Positions 35,156-41,413 of a stretch of DNA of 51,176 bases are shown in pieces (the first letter of the stretch is position 1; every line of letters starts with the position of its first letter). The notes below the pieces were generated by a model. That model was not told the DNA's origin. It saw only the letters and a program-made list of their open reading frames with translations, and made no database searches. Position numbers and translations under genes: made by a program. The DNA comes from Cyclobacterium sp. Its GTDB lineage: Bacteria > Bacteroidota > Bacteroidia > Cytophagales > Cyclobacteriaceae. The DNA lies in assembly GCF_014762705.1 (NCBI RefSeq), contig NZ_JABURL010000096.1, positions 1-51,176 of the forward strand, read 5' to 3'.

Positions 35156-35671
35156 ATGAAGTATAAAAAAATTATTTCATTAGCAGTGGTCTCAGGACTA
35201 ATACTGTGTGGGATATATGCTTACCTGGGTGGGTTTAATGCCGTAAGCCTTGAGTTGGTAAACTGTCAGGAAATTGAACTAATTGGCTTGGAATACCAGG
35301 GTACCCCACAGGATGAAGGAATAGGCTCGATTTTTCAAAATGTAGAAGCGGAGAGAAAAGGAAGCCCCCTTTATACCATTTATTATGTAGAACCCTCCGG
35401 AAAGCGTGATACCCTACATGTTTTCGTAGGAGTGGAGGTGGAAAATAGTTTCAATAACCTTTACGACGGTTGGGTTAAGAAAACTTTCGATTGCCAGCGG
35501 GCCATAAGAGCCTCTATGGAAATGCATCAATTGGTAATGCCAGGAGCAAATAGTGTAAAGCAAAAGATCAATGATTTTGCAAAGGCGAAGGGGGTTAATC
35601 CCAAAGGGCATTTTATAGATAAAATCATTTCCCGGAATAAAGTTGAAGTGTTGGCGCCAATATCGGATTAA
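35156..35671 (+). CDS. Membrane-anchored protein of unknown function
   Basis: A 171-residue protein with one N-terminal hydrophobic segment (about residues 6-24), then a soluble domain of alternating strands and helices (LELVNCQEIELIGLEYQGTP, LYTIYYVEPSGKRDTLHVFV) and a C-terminal Lys-rich helical part. The central pattern is loosely reminiscent of GyrI-like effector-binding folds, but I cannot claim homology. It follows the barrel gene by five bases and lies 159 bases ahead of the collagen-motif lipoprotein genes. Confidence 0.65.
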   Translation: MKYKKIISLAVVSGLILCGIYAYLGGFNAVSLELVNCQEIELIGLEYQGTPQDEGIGSIFQNVEAERKGSPLYTIYYVEPSGKRDTLHVFVGVEVENSFNNLYDGWVKKTFDCQRAIRASMEMHQLVMPGANSVKQKINDFAKAKGVNPKGHFIDKIISRNKVEVLAPISD

Positions 35672-35830
35672 AAAAAATTATAAAAATTGGTATTCTGCAT
35701 CCAACGTGTGATTGAAAAGAAAGTGAGCGGATATGTTGGTTTTAAAATTTGTTAATTTATACTGCTTTTAGCGGCTGTTGGTATGATTTTAGAGAAGGAT
35801 ATACTGATTTCAAACTAAACCTGAAATATA

Positions 35831-36376
35831 ATGAGAAAAGCAAATTTGATGACACCTTCCAGAATAACCTTACTATTTATTTCCGCCTTACTATTTTGGA
35901 GGTGTGAAGGCCCCATAGGACCAGAAGGCCCTCCGGGTGCTGATGGCCTCGATGGAGTCAATATTGTAGGCGAAGTTTTTGAAATCGTCGGGGATTTTAT
36001 TCCCGGGAGTGATTTCCGCCTTCGTGGAGAGTACGGCTTTGATTTATTGGAATCAGATAAAGTTTTGATATATCGATTGGATGGTACAGACCAGGAGGGT
36101 ACTGATATCTGGAGGCTTGTCCCACAGGTAGTTTTTCATGAGGAAGGTATCTTCACCTATGATTACGATTTTACCTACTTTGATTATACCATCTTTTTGA
36201 ATGGTGACTTTGATTTGAACAATCTGGAGCCTGCTTTGACCGATGATCAAATATTCCGGGTACTCATTATCCCTGCTGACAGGATTGATTTGAGAATGGA
36301 TTTTTCAGACCATCAGGGCGTACTTGAAATGCTGGAAATCGATGAGGAGGATATAAAGCGAATTTCTTTAAAATAA
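35831..36376 (+). CDS. Collagen-motif envelope protein, first of a tandem pair
   Basis: A 181-residue protein. A hydrophobic leader ends at Cys25, but the residues before it (FWR) are a poor lipobox, so lipidation is uncertain. Directly after Cys comes a short Gly-X-Y run (GPIGPEGPPGADGLDG, about five triplets) and then a beta-rich domain rich in Asp, Phe and Leu. An internal ATG at codon 7 could also be used. The protein is clearly homologous to the next gene over its whole length, and both share the motif FDL-x2-LEP. Function is unknown. Confidence 0.8.
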   Translation: MRKANLMTPSRITLLFISALLFWRCEGPIGPEGPPGADGLDGVNIVGEVFEIVGDFIPGSDFRLRGEYGFDLLESDKVLIYRLDGTDQEGTDIWRLVPQVVFHEEGIFTYDYDFTYFDYTIFLNGDFDLNNLEPALTDDQIFRVLIIPADRIDLRMDFSDHQGVLEMLEIDEEDIKRISLK

Positions 36377-36408
36377 TAATACCTGAAAAGATTAACATTA
36401 TCCGAGAA

Positions 36409-36442
36409 AAACAGTTTATCATAAGGTAAGCTGTTTTTTTTT
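36409..36442 (+). terminator. Rho-independent terminator between the paired lipoprotein genes
   Basis: AAACAGTTTATC (36409-36420) pairs with GGTAAGCTGTTT (36425-36436), with two G-U pairs and loop ATAA, and a run of T follows to 36442. It separates two paralogous genes, so they are not one operon. Confidence 0.8.
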
Positions 36443-36518
36443 GTTTGTTGTTGGATATACAAAAATTACCCTTTATCTTTCAAATAAAGCATTATATTAT
36501 TCAGGTAAACCAAGATTT

Positions 36519-37064
36519 ATGAAAAAGATTTTATACTTGTTAGCATTCGTATTAGTGTTGTCTTTGCCGGCATGCGAGGGCCCCGAGGGACCCCAGGGTC
36601 CTCCTGGTCTGGATGGAGTGGACGGTGAGGATGGAGAAGATGGAATAGAGGTCTTGAATTTGGTATTTGAAGGAGTGGTGACCTTCTCCGAGGAAAATGA
36701 TTTTGCCATTGGATCACAATTTGAACTGGGGCAAGGGGACAATTTGCTGGTTTTTCTGGAATGGGCTCAGGCCGAAGGGAATTCCTTGTGGAGGCATCTT
36801 CCACAAAATGTTTTTTTTGATGAGGGTGCAATATTGACTTACAATTATCAATATACGACCACTTTTTTCAATGTGTTCATGCAAGGAAATTTTGATCTTA
36901 CTCAATTGGAACCGGAATGGACAGATAATCAAAGAATAAGAATAGTATTGCTTCCAGGGTTCTTTGTTGATGAGAATGCGAGAGTAGATTTAAGTGACTT
37001 CGATGCAGTTATGAAATTGATAGGTAAGGATGAAAGCGATATCCTAAAGATTGATTTCGATTGA
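36519..37064 (+). CDS. Collagen-motif lipoprotein, second of a tandem pair
   Basis: A 181-residue lipoprotein starting at the ATG at 36519; the frame is open further left. The leader ends in a good lipobox (SLPAC, Cys19). A Gly-X-Y run follows Cys (GPEGPQGPPGLDGVDGEDGE, about seven triplets) and then a beta-rich domain parallel to the previous gene's (QNVFFDEGAILTYNYQYTTT; FDLTQLEPEWTD). The run is too short for a stable triple helix on its own but could promote trimerisation. Likely surface-exposed. Function is unknown. Confidence 0.85.
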   Translation: MKKILYLLAFVLVLSLPACEGPEGPQGPPGLDGVDGEDGEDGIEVLNLVFEGVVTFSEENDFAIGSQFELGQGDNLLVFLEWAQAEGNSLWRHLPQNVFFDEGAILTYNYQYTTTFFNVFMQGNFDLTQLEPEWTDNQRIRIVLLPGFFVDENARVDLSDFDAVMKLIGKDESDILKIDFD

Positions 37065-37094
37065 TGGTCAGAAGAATTATAAGATGATCTTTAT

Positions 37095-37126
37095 ATGCCT
37101 TTTTAGAAATAGAAAGGCATTTTTTT
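37095..37126 (+). terminator. Rho-independent terminator after the second lipoprotein gene
   Basis: ATGCCTTT (37095-37102) pairs with AAAGGCAT (37113-37120) around a ten-base loop and is followed by six T. The hemE promoter begins just downstream. Confidence 0.75.
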
Positions 37127-37140
37127 CATTTTAATGCATG

Positions 37141-37172
37141 TTTCTTTTTTGAAATAACTTGGGCTATATTTG
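37141..37172 (+). promoter_or_regulatory. Promoter of hemE, predicted near-leaderless
   Basis: TATATTTG (37165-37172) matches the -7 consensus exactly, with TTTC (37141-37144), a one-base variant of TTTG, 20 bp upstream. The hemE ATG is at 37177, four bases after the element, so transcription would start at or next to the ATG. The frame's earlier ATG (37159) overlaps the element and is unlikely. Confidence 0.5.
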
Positions 37173-37176
37173 TGCC

Positions 37177-38202
37177 ATGCAATTAAAGAATGACCTCCTG
37201 TTAAGGGTAATCAAAGGGGAAAAAGTAGAACGCACACCGGTGTGGCTAATGAGACAGGCGGGGAGAATTTTGCCCGAATACAGGGCGGTGCGCAATAGCG
37301 TAAGTGGTTTTATTGAACTGGCAAAGACTCCGGAACTAGCCGCTGAGGTAACCATTCAACCTGTTGATCTTTTAGGTGTTGATGCAGCCATTATTTTTTC
37401 AGATATTTTGGTAGTGCCGGAGGCCATGGGCTTAGCCTATCAGATGATTGAAAAAAAAGGGCCATGGTTTCCTGAAACCATAAAAAATAGTTCAGACTTA
37501 AAGAGATTAAGGGTAGCTGATCCGAAGGCGGATCTCCATTATGTACTGGAAGCTATCCGTATGGCAAAAAAAGGACTAAACGGAAGGGTCCCATTGATCG
37601 GCTTTGCGGGTGGGCCGTGGACCATTTTTGCTTATATGGTGGAAGGGTCTGGCAGTAAAACCTTTTCTAAAGCAAGGGCCATGTTGTACCAAAATCCTGA
37701 TTTGGCGCATCAATTGTTGGAAATGATTACCCAAACCACTATAAGATATGTTAAAGCTCAAGTGGAGGCAGGTGCCAATCTTATTCAGCTGTTTGATAGC
37801 TGGGCAGGTATCTTACCAGCCTATCATTACAGGGAATTCTCAATAAGGTACATGGAAAAGATTTGTGAAGCTGTTACAGAAGTTCCCGTGACCATTTTTG
37901 CCAAGGGAGCCTATTTTGCGATCAATGAAATCCTGGAGCTCTCCTGTGACACTATTGGGTTAGATTGGAACATGAATATCGAAGAAATCCGCAAACAGGC
38001 AGATGGCAGAAAAACCTTTCAGGGAAATTTGGATCCTGCGGTTTTGTATGCGCCTGATGATGTATTGGTCAAACAAACTCATGATATGTTAACGCAATTT
38101 AAAGGGAGCAGGCATATTGCCAATCTGGGTCATGGAGTATATCCGGATACAAATCCTGAAAAAGTTCGACTTTTTATACAAACTGTAAAAGCTTTTGAAT
38201 AA
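37177..38202 (+). CDS. hemE: Uroporphyrinogen decarboxylase
   Basis: A 341-residue cytoplasmic enzyme that removes four carboxyl groups from uroporphyrinogen III in heme synthesis. Signatures are [17 protein letters not shown] near the N-terminus (substrate-binding Arg), [43 protein letters not shown], and [15 protein letters not shown] at the end. The start at 37177 gives the normal N-terminus; an ATG six codons upstream falls inside the promoter. It has its own promoter and is bounded by a terminator upstream, so it is an isolated unit and not linked to hemC. Confidence 0.97.
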   Translation: MQLKNDLLLRVIKGEKVERTPVWLMRQAGRILPEYRAVRNSVSGFIELAKTPELAAEVTIQPVDLLGVDAAIIFSDILVVPEAMGLAYQMIEKKGPWFPETIKNSSDLKRLRVADPKADLHYVLEAIRMAKKGLNGRVPLIGFAGGPWTIFAYMVEGSGSKTFSKARAMLYQNPDLAHQLLEMITQTTIRYVKAQVEAGANLIQLFDSWAGILPAYHYREFSIRYMEKICEAVTEVPVTIFAKGAYFAINEILELSCDTIGLDWNMNIEEIRKQADGRKTFQGNLDPAVLYAPDDVLVKQTHDMLTQFKGSRHIANLGHGVYPDTNPEKVRLFIQTVKAFE

Positions 38203-38350
38203 AATCATTACCCGAATCCTATTTAGTTTAATCATTTACAGAAAAATATTAACTTTATCAGGTCGTTTCCAGAATTATCCGTCATAAATGATTTATTTTA
38301 CTATTTTTCAATATTAGTTTTAATCCCCGTAAAGAATTTAGCCCAGATAA

Positions 38351-38382
38351 TTTGTAATTGTGAACTTAGCTGAATATATTTG
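38351..38382 (+). promoter_or_regulatory. Promoter of the first sugar transferase gene
   Basis: TTTG (38351-38354) and TATATTTG (38375-38382), spaced 20 bp apart, are a full match to the -33/-7 consensus. Paired direct repeats begin two bases after the -7 element. The leader is about 60 bases. Confidence 0.65.
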
Positions 38383-38384
38383 CT

Positions 38385-38417
38385 AAAATGTATTTTGCAT
38401 ACATTAAAACGATTTAT
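38385..38417 (+). repeat. Pair of AAAAYG direct repeats, 21 bp apart, over the start of transcription
   Basis: AAAATGTATTT at 38385 and AAAACGATTTA at 38406 start exactly 21 bp apart, two helical turns. The pair begins two bases after the -7 element, the same place as the pair before the second sugar transferase gene. Confidence 0.5.
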
Positions 38418-38448
38418 AGTTTTATCGGGGGTTATCTCAATTACGACA

Positions 38449-39141
38449 ATGGAAAAGTTTTTACGTAAGGAAAAGGAGCCTGATTTTTTATCCAGAAGGC
38501 TTAGCGGATACATTACCCCTGAAGGAGCCGTTTACCTTACAGATCCCCAAAAATTGCTGGTTAAAAGTTTCATTGACCTGACAGTTTCTGTTTTGTTTGT
38601 GGTTTTTATTTTATCATGGGCATTTCCCATTATCGCATTAATAATCCGTATAGATTCTAAAGGACCCATTCTTTTCAAGCAATTGAGACATGGGAAAGGA
38701 AACAAGGCTTTTTGGTGCTACAAATTCAGGACGATGAAGACAAATACAGAGTCGGACCTCCTGCAAGCTTCAAAAAACGACAAAAGGGTTACTCGCGTGG
38801 GGAGGTTTTTGAGGAAGTCAAGTTTGGATGAAATTCCGCAGGTGTTTAACGTGCTGTTAGGGGATATGTCTCTTATCGGCCCAAGGCCACATGCGGTACC
38901 GATGAACCACGTCTTTTCCAACGAAATCAATAATTACATGTTTCGCCATGTGGTAAAGCCTGGTATCACAGGACTTGCTCAATCCAGGGGGTTCAGAGGG
39001 GAGATAATTGATCACTTTGACATTTATGGAAGGGTAAGGCTGGATCACTTTTACATCAAAAAGTACTGTCTGTTTTTGGACCTGAAAATTGTTTTCTGGA
39101 CACTTTCGACCATCCTTTTCAAAAACGGTAAAGCCTATTAA
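38449..39141 (+). CDS. Short sugar-phosphate transferase, first of two (bacterial sugar transferase family)
   Basis: A 230-residue protein starting at the ATG at 38449; the open frame extends left into the leader. It has one transmembrane segment (about residues 45-68), then the catalytic domain of PF02397: GPILFKQLRHGKG, YKFRTM, RVTRVGRFLRKSSLDEIPQ, SLIGPRPH and VKPGITGLAQ. Such enzymes start repeat-unit synthesis by moving a sugar phosphate onto undecaprenyl phosphate. It lacks the N-terminal four-helix block of WcaJ, so it is a PglC-type short form. It is a paralogue of the next gene and has its own promoter. Confidence 0.9.
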   Translation: MEKFLRKEKEPDFLSRRLSGYITPEGAVYLTDPQKLLVKSFIDLTVSVLFVVFILSWAFPIIALIIRIDSKGPILFKQLRHGKGNKAFWCYKFRTMKTNTESDLLQASKNDKRVTRVGRFLRKSSLDEIPQVFNVLLGDMSLIGPRPHAVPMNHVFSNEINNYMFRHVVKPGITGLAQSRGFRGEIIDHFDIYGRVRLDHFYIKKYCLFLDLKIVFWTLSTILFKNGKAY

Positions 39142-39320
39142 ACATTTTTCTTTTTAGATTGAACATGCAATGATCGCGTCCAATGAGGTTTTTGGTTTTT
39201 AAAAGTGATCTTGCCATCTTTTAAGTCGCTCGATTGATGCAATCCCCAGGTTTGGATTTTCAACTACCAGATAGCGTTTTATGACGCATCCCTACCTCGA
39301 GTAACTGTTTTAATACTATA

Positions 39321-39352
39321 AAAACGGATTTTAAATACAAAAAAACGAATTT
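39321..39352 (+). repeat. Upstream pair of AAAAYG direct repeats, 21 bp apart
   Basis: AAAACGGATTTTAAAT at 39321 and AAAACGAATTTTAATT at 39342 are spaced 21 bp apart and match at 13 of 16 positions. They lie upstream of the -33 element of the second sugar transferase promoter, where an activator would bind. Confidence 0.5.
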
Positions 39353-39377
39353 TAATTAAAAATATTTCTCCAAAGTC

Positions 39378-39408
39378 TTGCGTGCTGCTGAAAGTAATTA
39401 TATATTTG
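39378..39408 (+). promoter_or_regulatory. Promoter of the second sugar transferase gene
   Basis: TTG (39378-39380) and TATATTTG (39401-39408) are 20 bp apart, matching the consensus. The arrangement copies that of the promoter at 38351. The leader is about 75 bases. Confidence 0.65.
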
Positions 39409-39410
39409 TA

Positions 39411-39442
39411 AAAATGTATTTCAGATATATAAAAATGTTTTT
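39411..39442 (+). repeat. Second pair of AAAAYG direct repeats over the start of transcription
   Basis: AAAATGTATTTCAGAT at 39411 and AAAATGTTTTTTAAAC at 39432 start 21 bp apart, two bases after the -7 element, in the same position as the pair at 38385. Confidence 0.5.
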
Positions 39443-39488
39443 TAAACAAGTAGTTTGGTTTTGAAGTTGAATGTAAAGATTGTTAGAG

Positions 39489-40196
39489 ATGGAAGATGTT
39501 TTGATAGGCCAAAAACTTGGCCGTTCCGGAAAAACGGAAAATTTTGTTAAACAGCAGCAGCGCGTTAAAATTATCAATTTGTATGGTCAAAATGATAATT
39601 TGAGGAAAAGAGCAATGAAAAGAACTTTTGATTTGGTAATTTCTCTTTTCACAATGGTTTTTATTGTTTCCTGGTTATTTCCTATCGTGGCACTATTGAT
39701 CAAATGGGATTCCAAAGGTCCGGTTTTTTTCAAACAGTTACGTCACGGAAGGGGTAATAAAAAGTTTTATTGCTACAAATTCAGGACAATGGTGAAAAAT
39801 AAGGAAGCAGACACCAGGCAAGCCACTCAGAATGATGCCAGGATAACAAAAATCGGCAAGTTTTTAAGGAAAACGAGTTTGGATGAATTACCTCAGATTT
39901 TTAATGTGATCCTGGGAGAGATGTCGATTGTAGGTCCCAGGCCACATGCAGTACCCATGAACCTGGAATTTGCCAAGGAAATTGAAAATTTCATGCAGCG
40001 GCATCAGGTGAAACCGGGTATTACCGGCTTGGCGCAGTGCAAGGGATTAAGAGGAGAGATTTCTTCCTTCCAGGAGCTATACTCTAGGTTCAGGTTGGAT
40101 TTTTTCTATGTAAAAAAGTGGTGTTTAATTTTTGATATCAAAATTGTGATTGAAACAGCTATTTCTTTATTGACCAAAAACGAGAAGGCTTATTGA
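39489..40196 (+). CDS. Short sugar-phosphate transferase, second of two
   Basis: A 235-residue paralogue of the previous gene, starting at the ATG at 39489 (a TTG three codons earlier is less likely). One transmembrane segment lies at about residues 45-66 and the PF02397 catalytic domain follows: GPVFFKQLRHGRG, YKFRTM, ITKIGKFLRKTSLDELPQ, SIVGPRPH and VKPGITGLAQ. Both proteins end in KxxKAY. The N-terminal 35 residues are basic and unrelated to the first copy. Two initiating transferases suggest two priming sugars or a duplication. The export genes follow after a 407-base gap. Confidence 0.9.
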   Translation: MEDVLIGQKLGRSGKTENFVKQQQRVKIINLYGQNDNLRKRAMKRTFDLVISLFTMVFIVSWLFPIVALLIKWDSKGPVFFKQLRHGRGNKKFYCYKFRTMVKNKEADTRQATQNDARITKIGKFLRKTSLDELPQIFNVILGEMSIVGPRPHAVPMNLEFAKEIENFMQRHQVKPGITGLAQCKGLRGEISSFQELYSRFRLDFFYVKKWCLIFDIKIVIETAISLLTKNEKAY

Positions 40197-40603
40197 TTTA
40201 AGCTGAAAAGTAAGTTTATCAAAATAAAAAAAACAGCAGGTTAAGGGATCAAAAACCATTTTTGATCCCTGTAAATTTCCCTTAATCAATGCATATAATT
40301 GTATTTGGTGCGATGTTTGCTGCAGATGATCGAATTTACATGGATATTGCACCAAAACCCTCGTTTAAATGGAATTATGGATGTTAAGCTTGTTTGCCTT
40401 TACGTATTGAAGGGTAGATTCATTTACCATTCTTTTTCAGGAATTGTACATTATATTAAAAATATTCACCAAAGTTCTTATTGTTCTGATAATTAAGTAA
40501 TTTGCGGTGTCATTGACGGTTTAAGGTTTTAAGAATAATTGTTTAGCTTTTTCGCCTGCTATAAGTACGGTGAGTAAAATTGATGTAACAGTCTTTATAT
40601 TTT
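40197..40603 (+). other. Gap between sugar transferase and export genes
   Basis: No gene is supported. A strong perfect hairpin lies at 40244-40270. A TTG-started frame at 40299-40496 does not look like a protein. No consensus promoter with both elements is visible; TATATTTT at 40596-40603 is close to the -7 form but has no -33 at the right distance. Confidence 0.4.
40244..40270 (+). terminator. Perfect 12-bp hairpin, possible terminator or attenuator
   Basis: AGGGATCAAAAA (40244-40255) pairs perfectly with TTTTTGATCCCT (40259-40270) around CCA. There is no long T-run after it, so it may terminate poorly or act as an attenuator or RNA-protecting stem before the export genes. Confidence 0.45.
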
Positions 40604-41401
40604 ATGAAAAAAAATACTTTATTTAACAGCTTGGTTTTGATTGTTTTGTTTTTCGGCCTTGTTGGTTGTGCAAAAAGGAATCTGGTTTATTTTAGTGATA
40701 TTGAAGCCGGTTCTGATTTTTCTACTGAGATCCCCGATTTTCCAGAACCTAAGATTCAAAAGGGCGATTTGTTGAAAATTACGGTAAGCAGTTTAAATGC
40801 TGAATCAAATCTATTGTTTAATGCAGGAGTAATGTCCTCTTCGGATGATGGAAGAATGATGAATGCAGCAGTCCCTATAAACGAGGGTTATCTGGTGGAT
40901 AAAAATGGGCAAGTTAATTTCCCGGTGTTGGGAATGATCGTTTTGGAAGGCTTGACGAAGGAAGAAGCCATTGAGAAAATGGCACAGCGATTGGAGGAAT
41001 ATGTTAAAGATCCAATTGTTAATGTTCAATATCTCAATTTCAAGATAACTGTGATAGGAGAAGTATCTAATCCCAATACCTTCACATTGGAGACCGACAG
41101 GATTACTATTTTGGAGGCTTTGGGTCTTGCAGGAGACATGACTGAGTATGGAAAGCGTGAGAACGTATTAATTATTAGAGACGAAGATGGTGTAAGAAAA
41201 GCGGTAAGATTAAATCTTAATGATAAATCCATTTTAAACTCCAGATATTTCATGTTGCATCAAAATGATGTGATTTACGTTGAACCTGATAAAATTAAAG
41301 CTGTTCAGGCGAGTACCAACCAACGTTCATTAGCAGTGATGGGATTATTGGTTTCGGTAGGGGTTTCCCTTCTGTTCAATTTACGTTTCTACCTGGAATA
41401 A
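40604..41401 (+). CDS. Wza-like polysaccharide export outer-membrane lipoprotein
   Basis: A 265-residue lipoprotein with a lipobox ending at Cys22 (GLVGC). The Poly_export domain (PF02563) covers about residues 50-150 (IQKGDLLKITVSSL; NEGYLVDKNGQVNFPVLG), then one SLBB-type domain follows (ITVIGEVSNPNTFTL). The C-terminus has a hydrophobic segment (LAVMGLLVSVGVSLLF, about 243-258) that may form the helical channel rim or a membrane anchor, as is common in this phylum. It forms the outer-membrane channel for the polysaccharide. The kinase gene follows after 12 bases. Confidence 0.93.
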   Translation: MKKNTLFNSLVLIVLFFGLVGCAKRNLVYFSDIEAGSDFSTEIPDFPEPKIQKGDLLKITVSSLNAESNLLFNAGVMSSSDDGRMMNAAVPINEGYLVDKNGQVNFPVLGMIVLEGLTKEEAIEKMAQRLEEYVKDPIVNVQYLNFKITVIGEVSNPNTFTLETDRITILEALGLAGDMTEYGKRENVLIIRDEDGVRKAVRLNLNDKSILNSRYFMLHQNDVIYVEPDKIKAVQASTNQRSLAVMGLLVSVGVSLLFNLRFYLE

Positions 41402-41413
41402 GATTATAATATT

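Larger units (their letters stand above)
39142..39488 (+). promoter_or_regulatory. Regulatory region between the two sugar transferase genes
   Basis: No gene is visible. The region carries two sets of repeats (39321-39352 and 39411-39442) and a promoter (39378-39408). Its right part is strongly AT-rich, while the left part (39150-39300) shows no recognisable signal. Confidence 0.5.

Noticed and set aside
38230-38293. Inverted repeat AATCATTTA / TAAATGATT downstream of hemE
   Set aside because: The arms are AT-only in effect and 46 bases apart, with no T-run, so a terminator or operator is not supported.
40299-40496. 65-codon frame in the gap before the export gene
   Set aside because: It begins with TTG, has no start signals and no pattern of a folded or exported protein.
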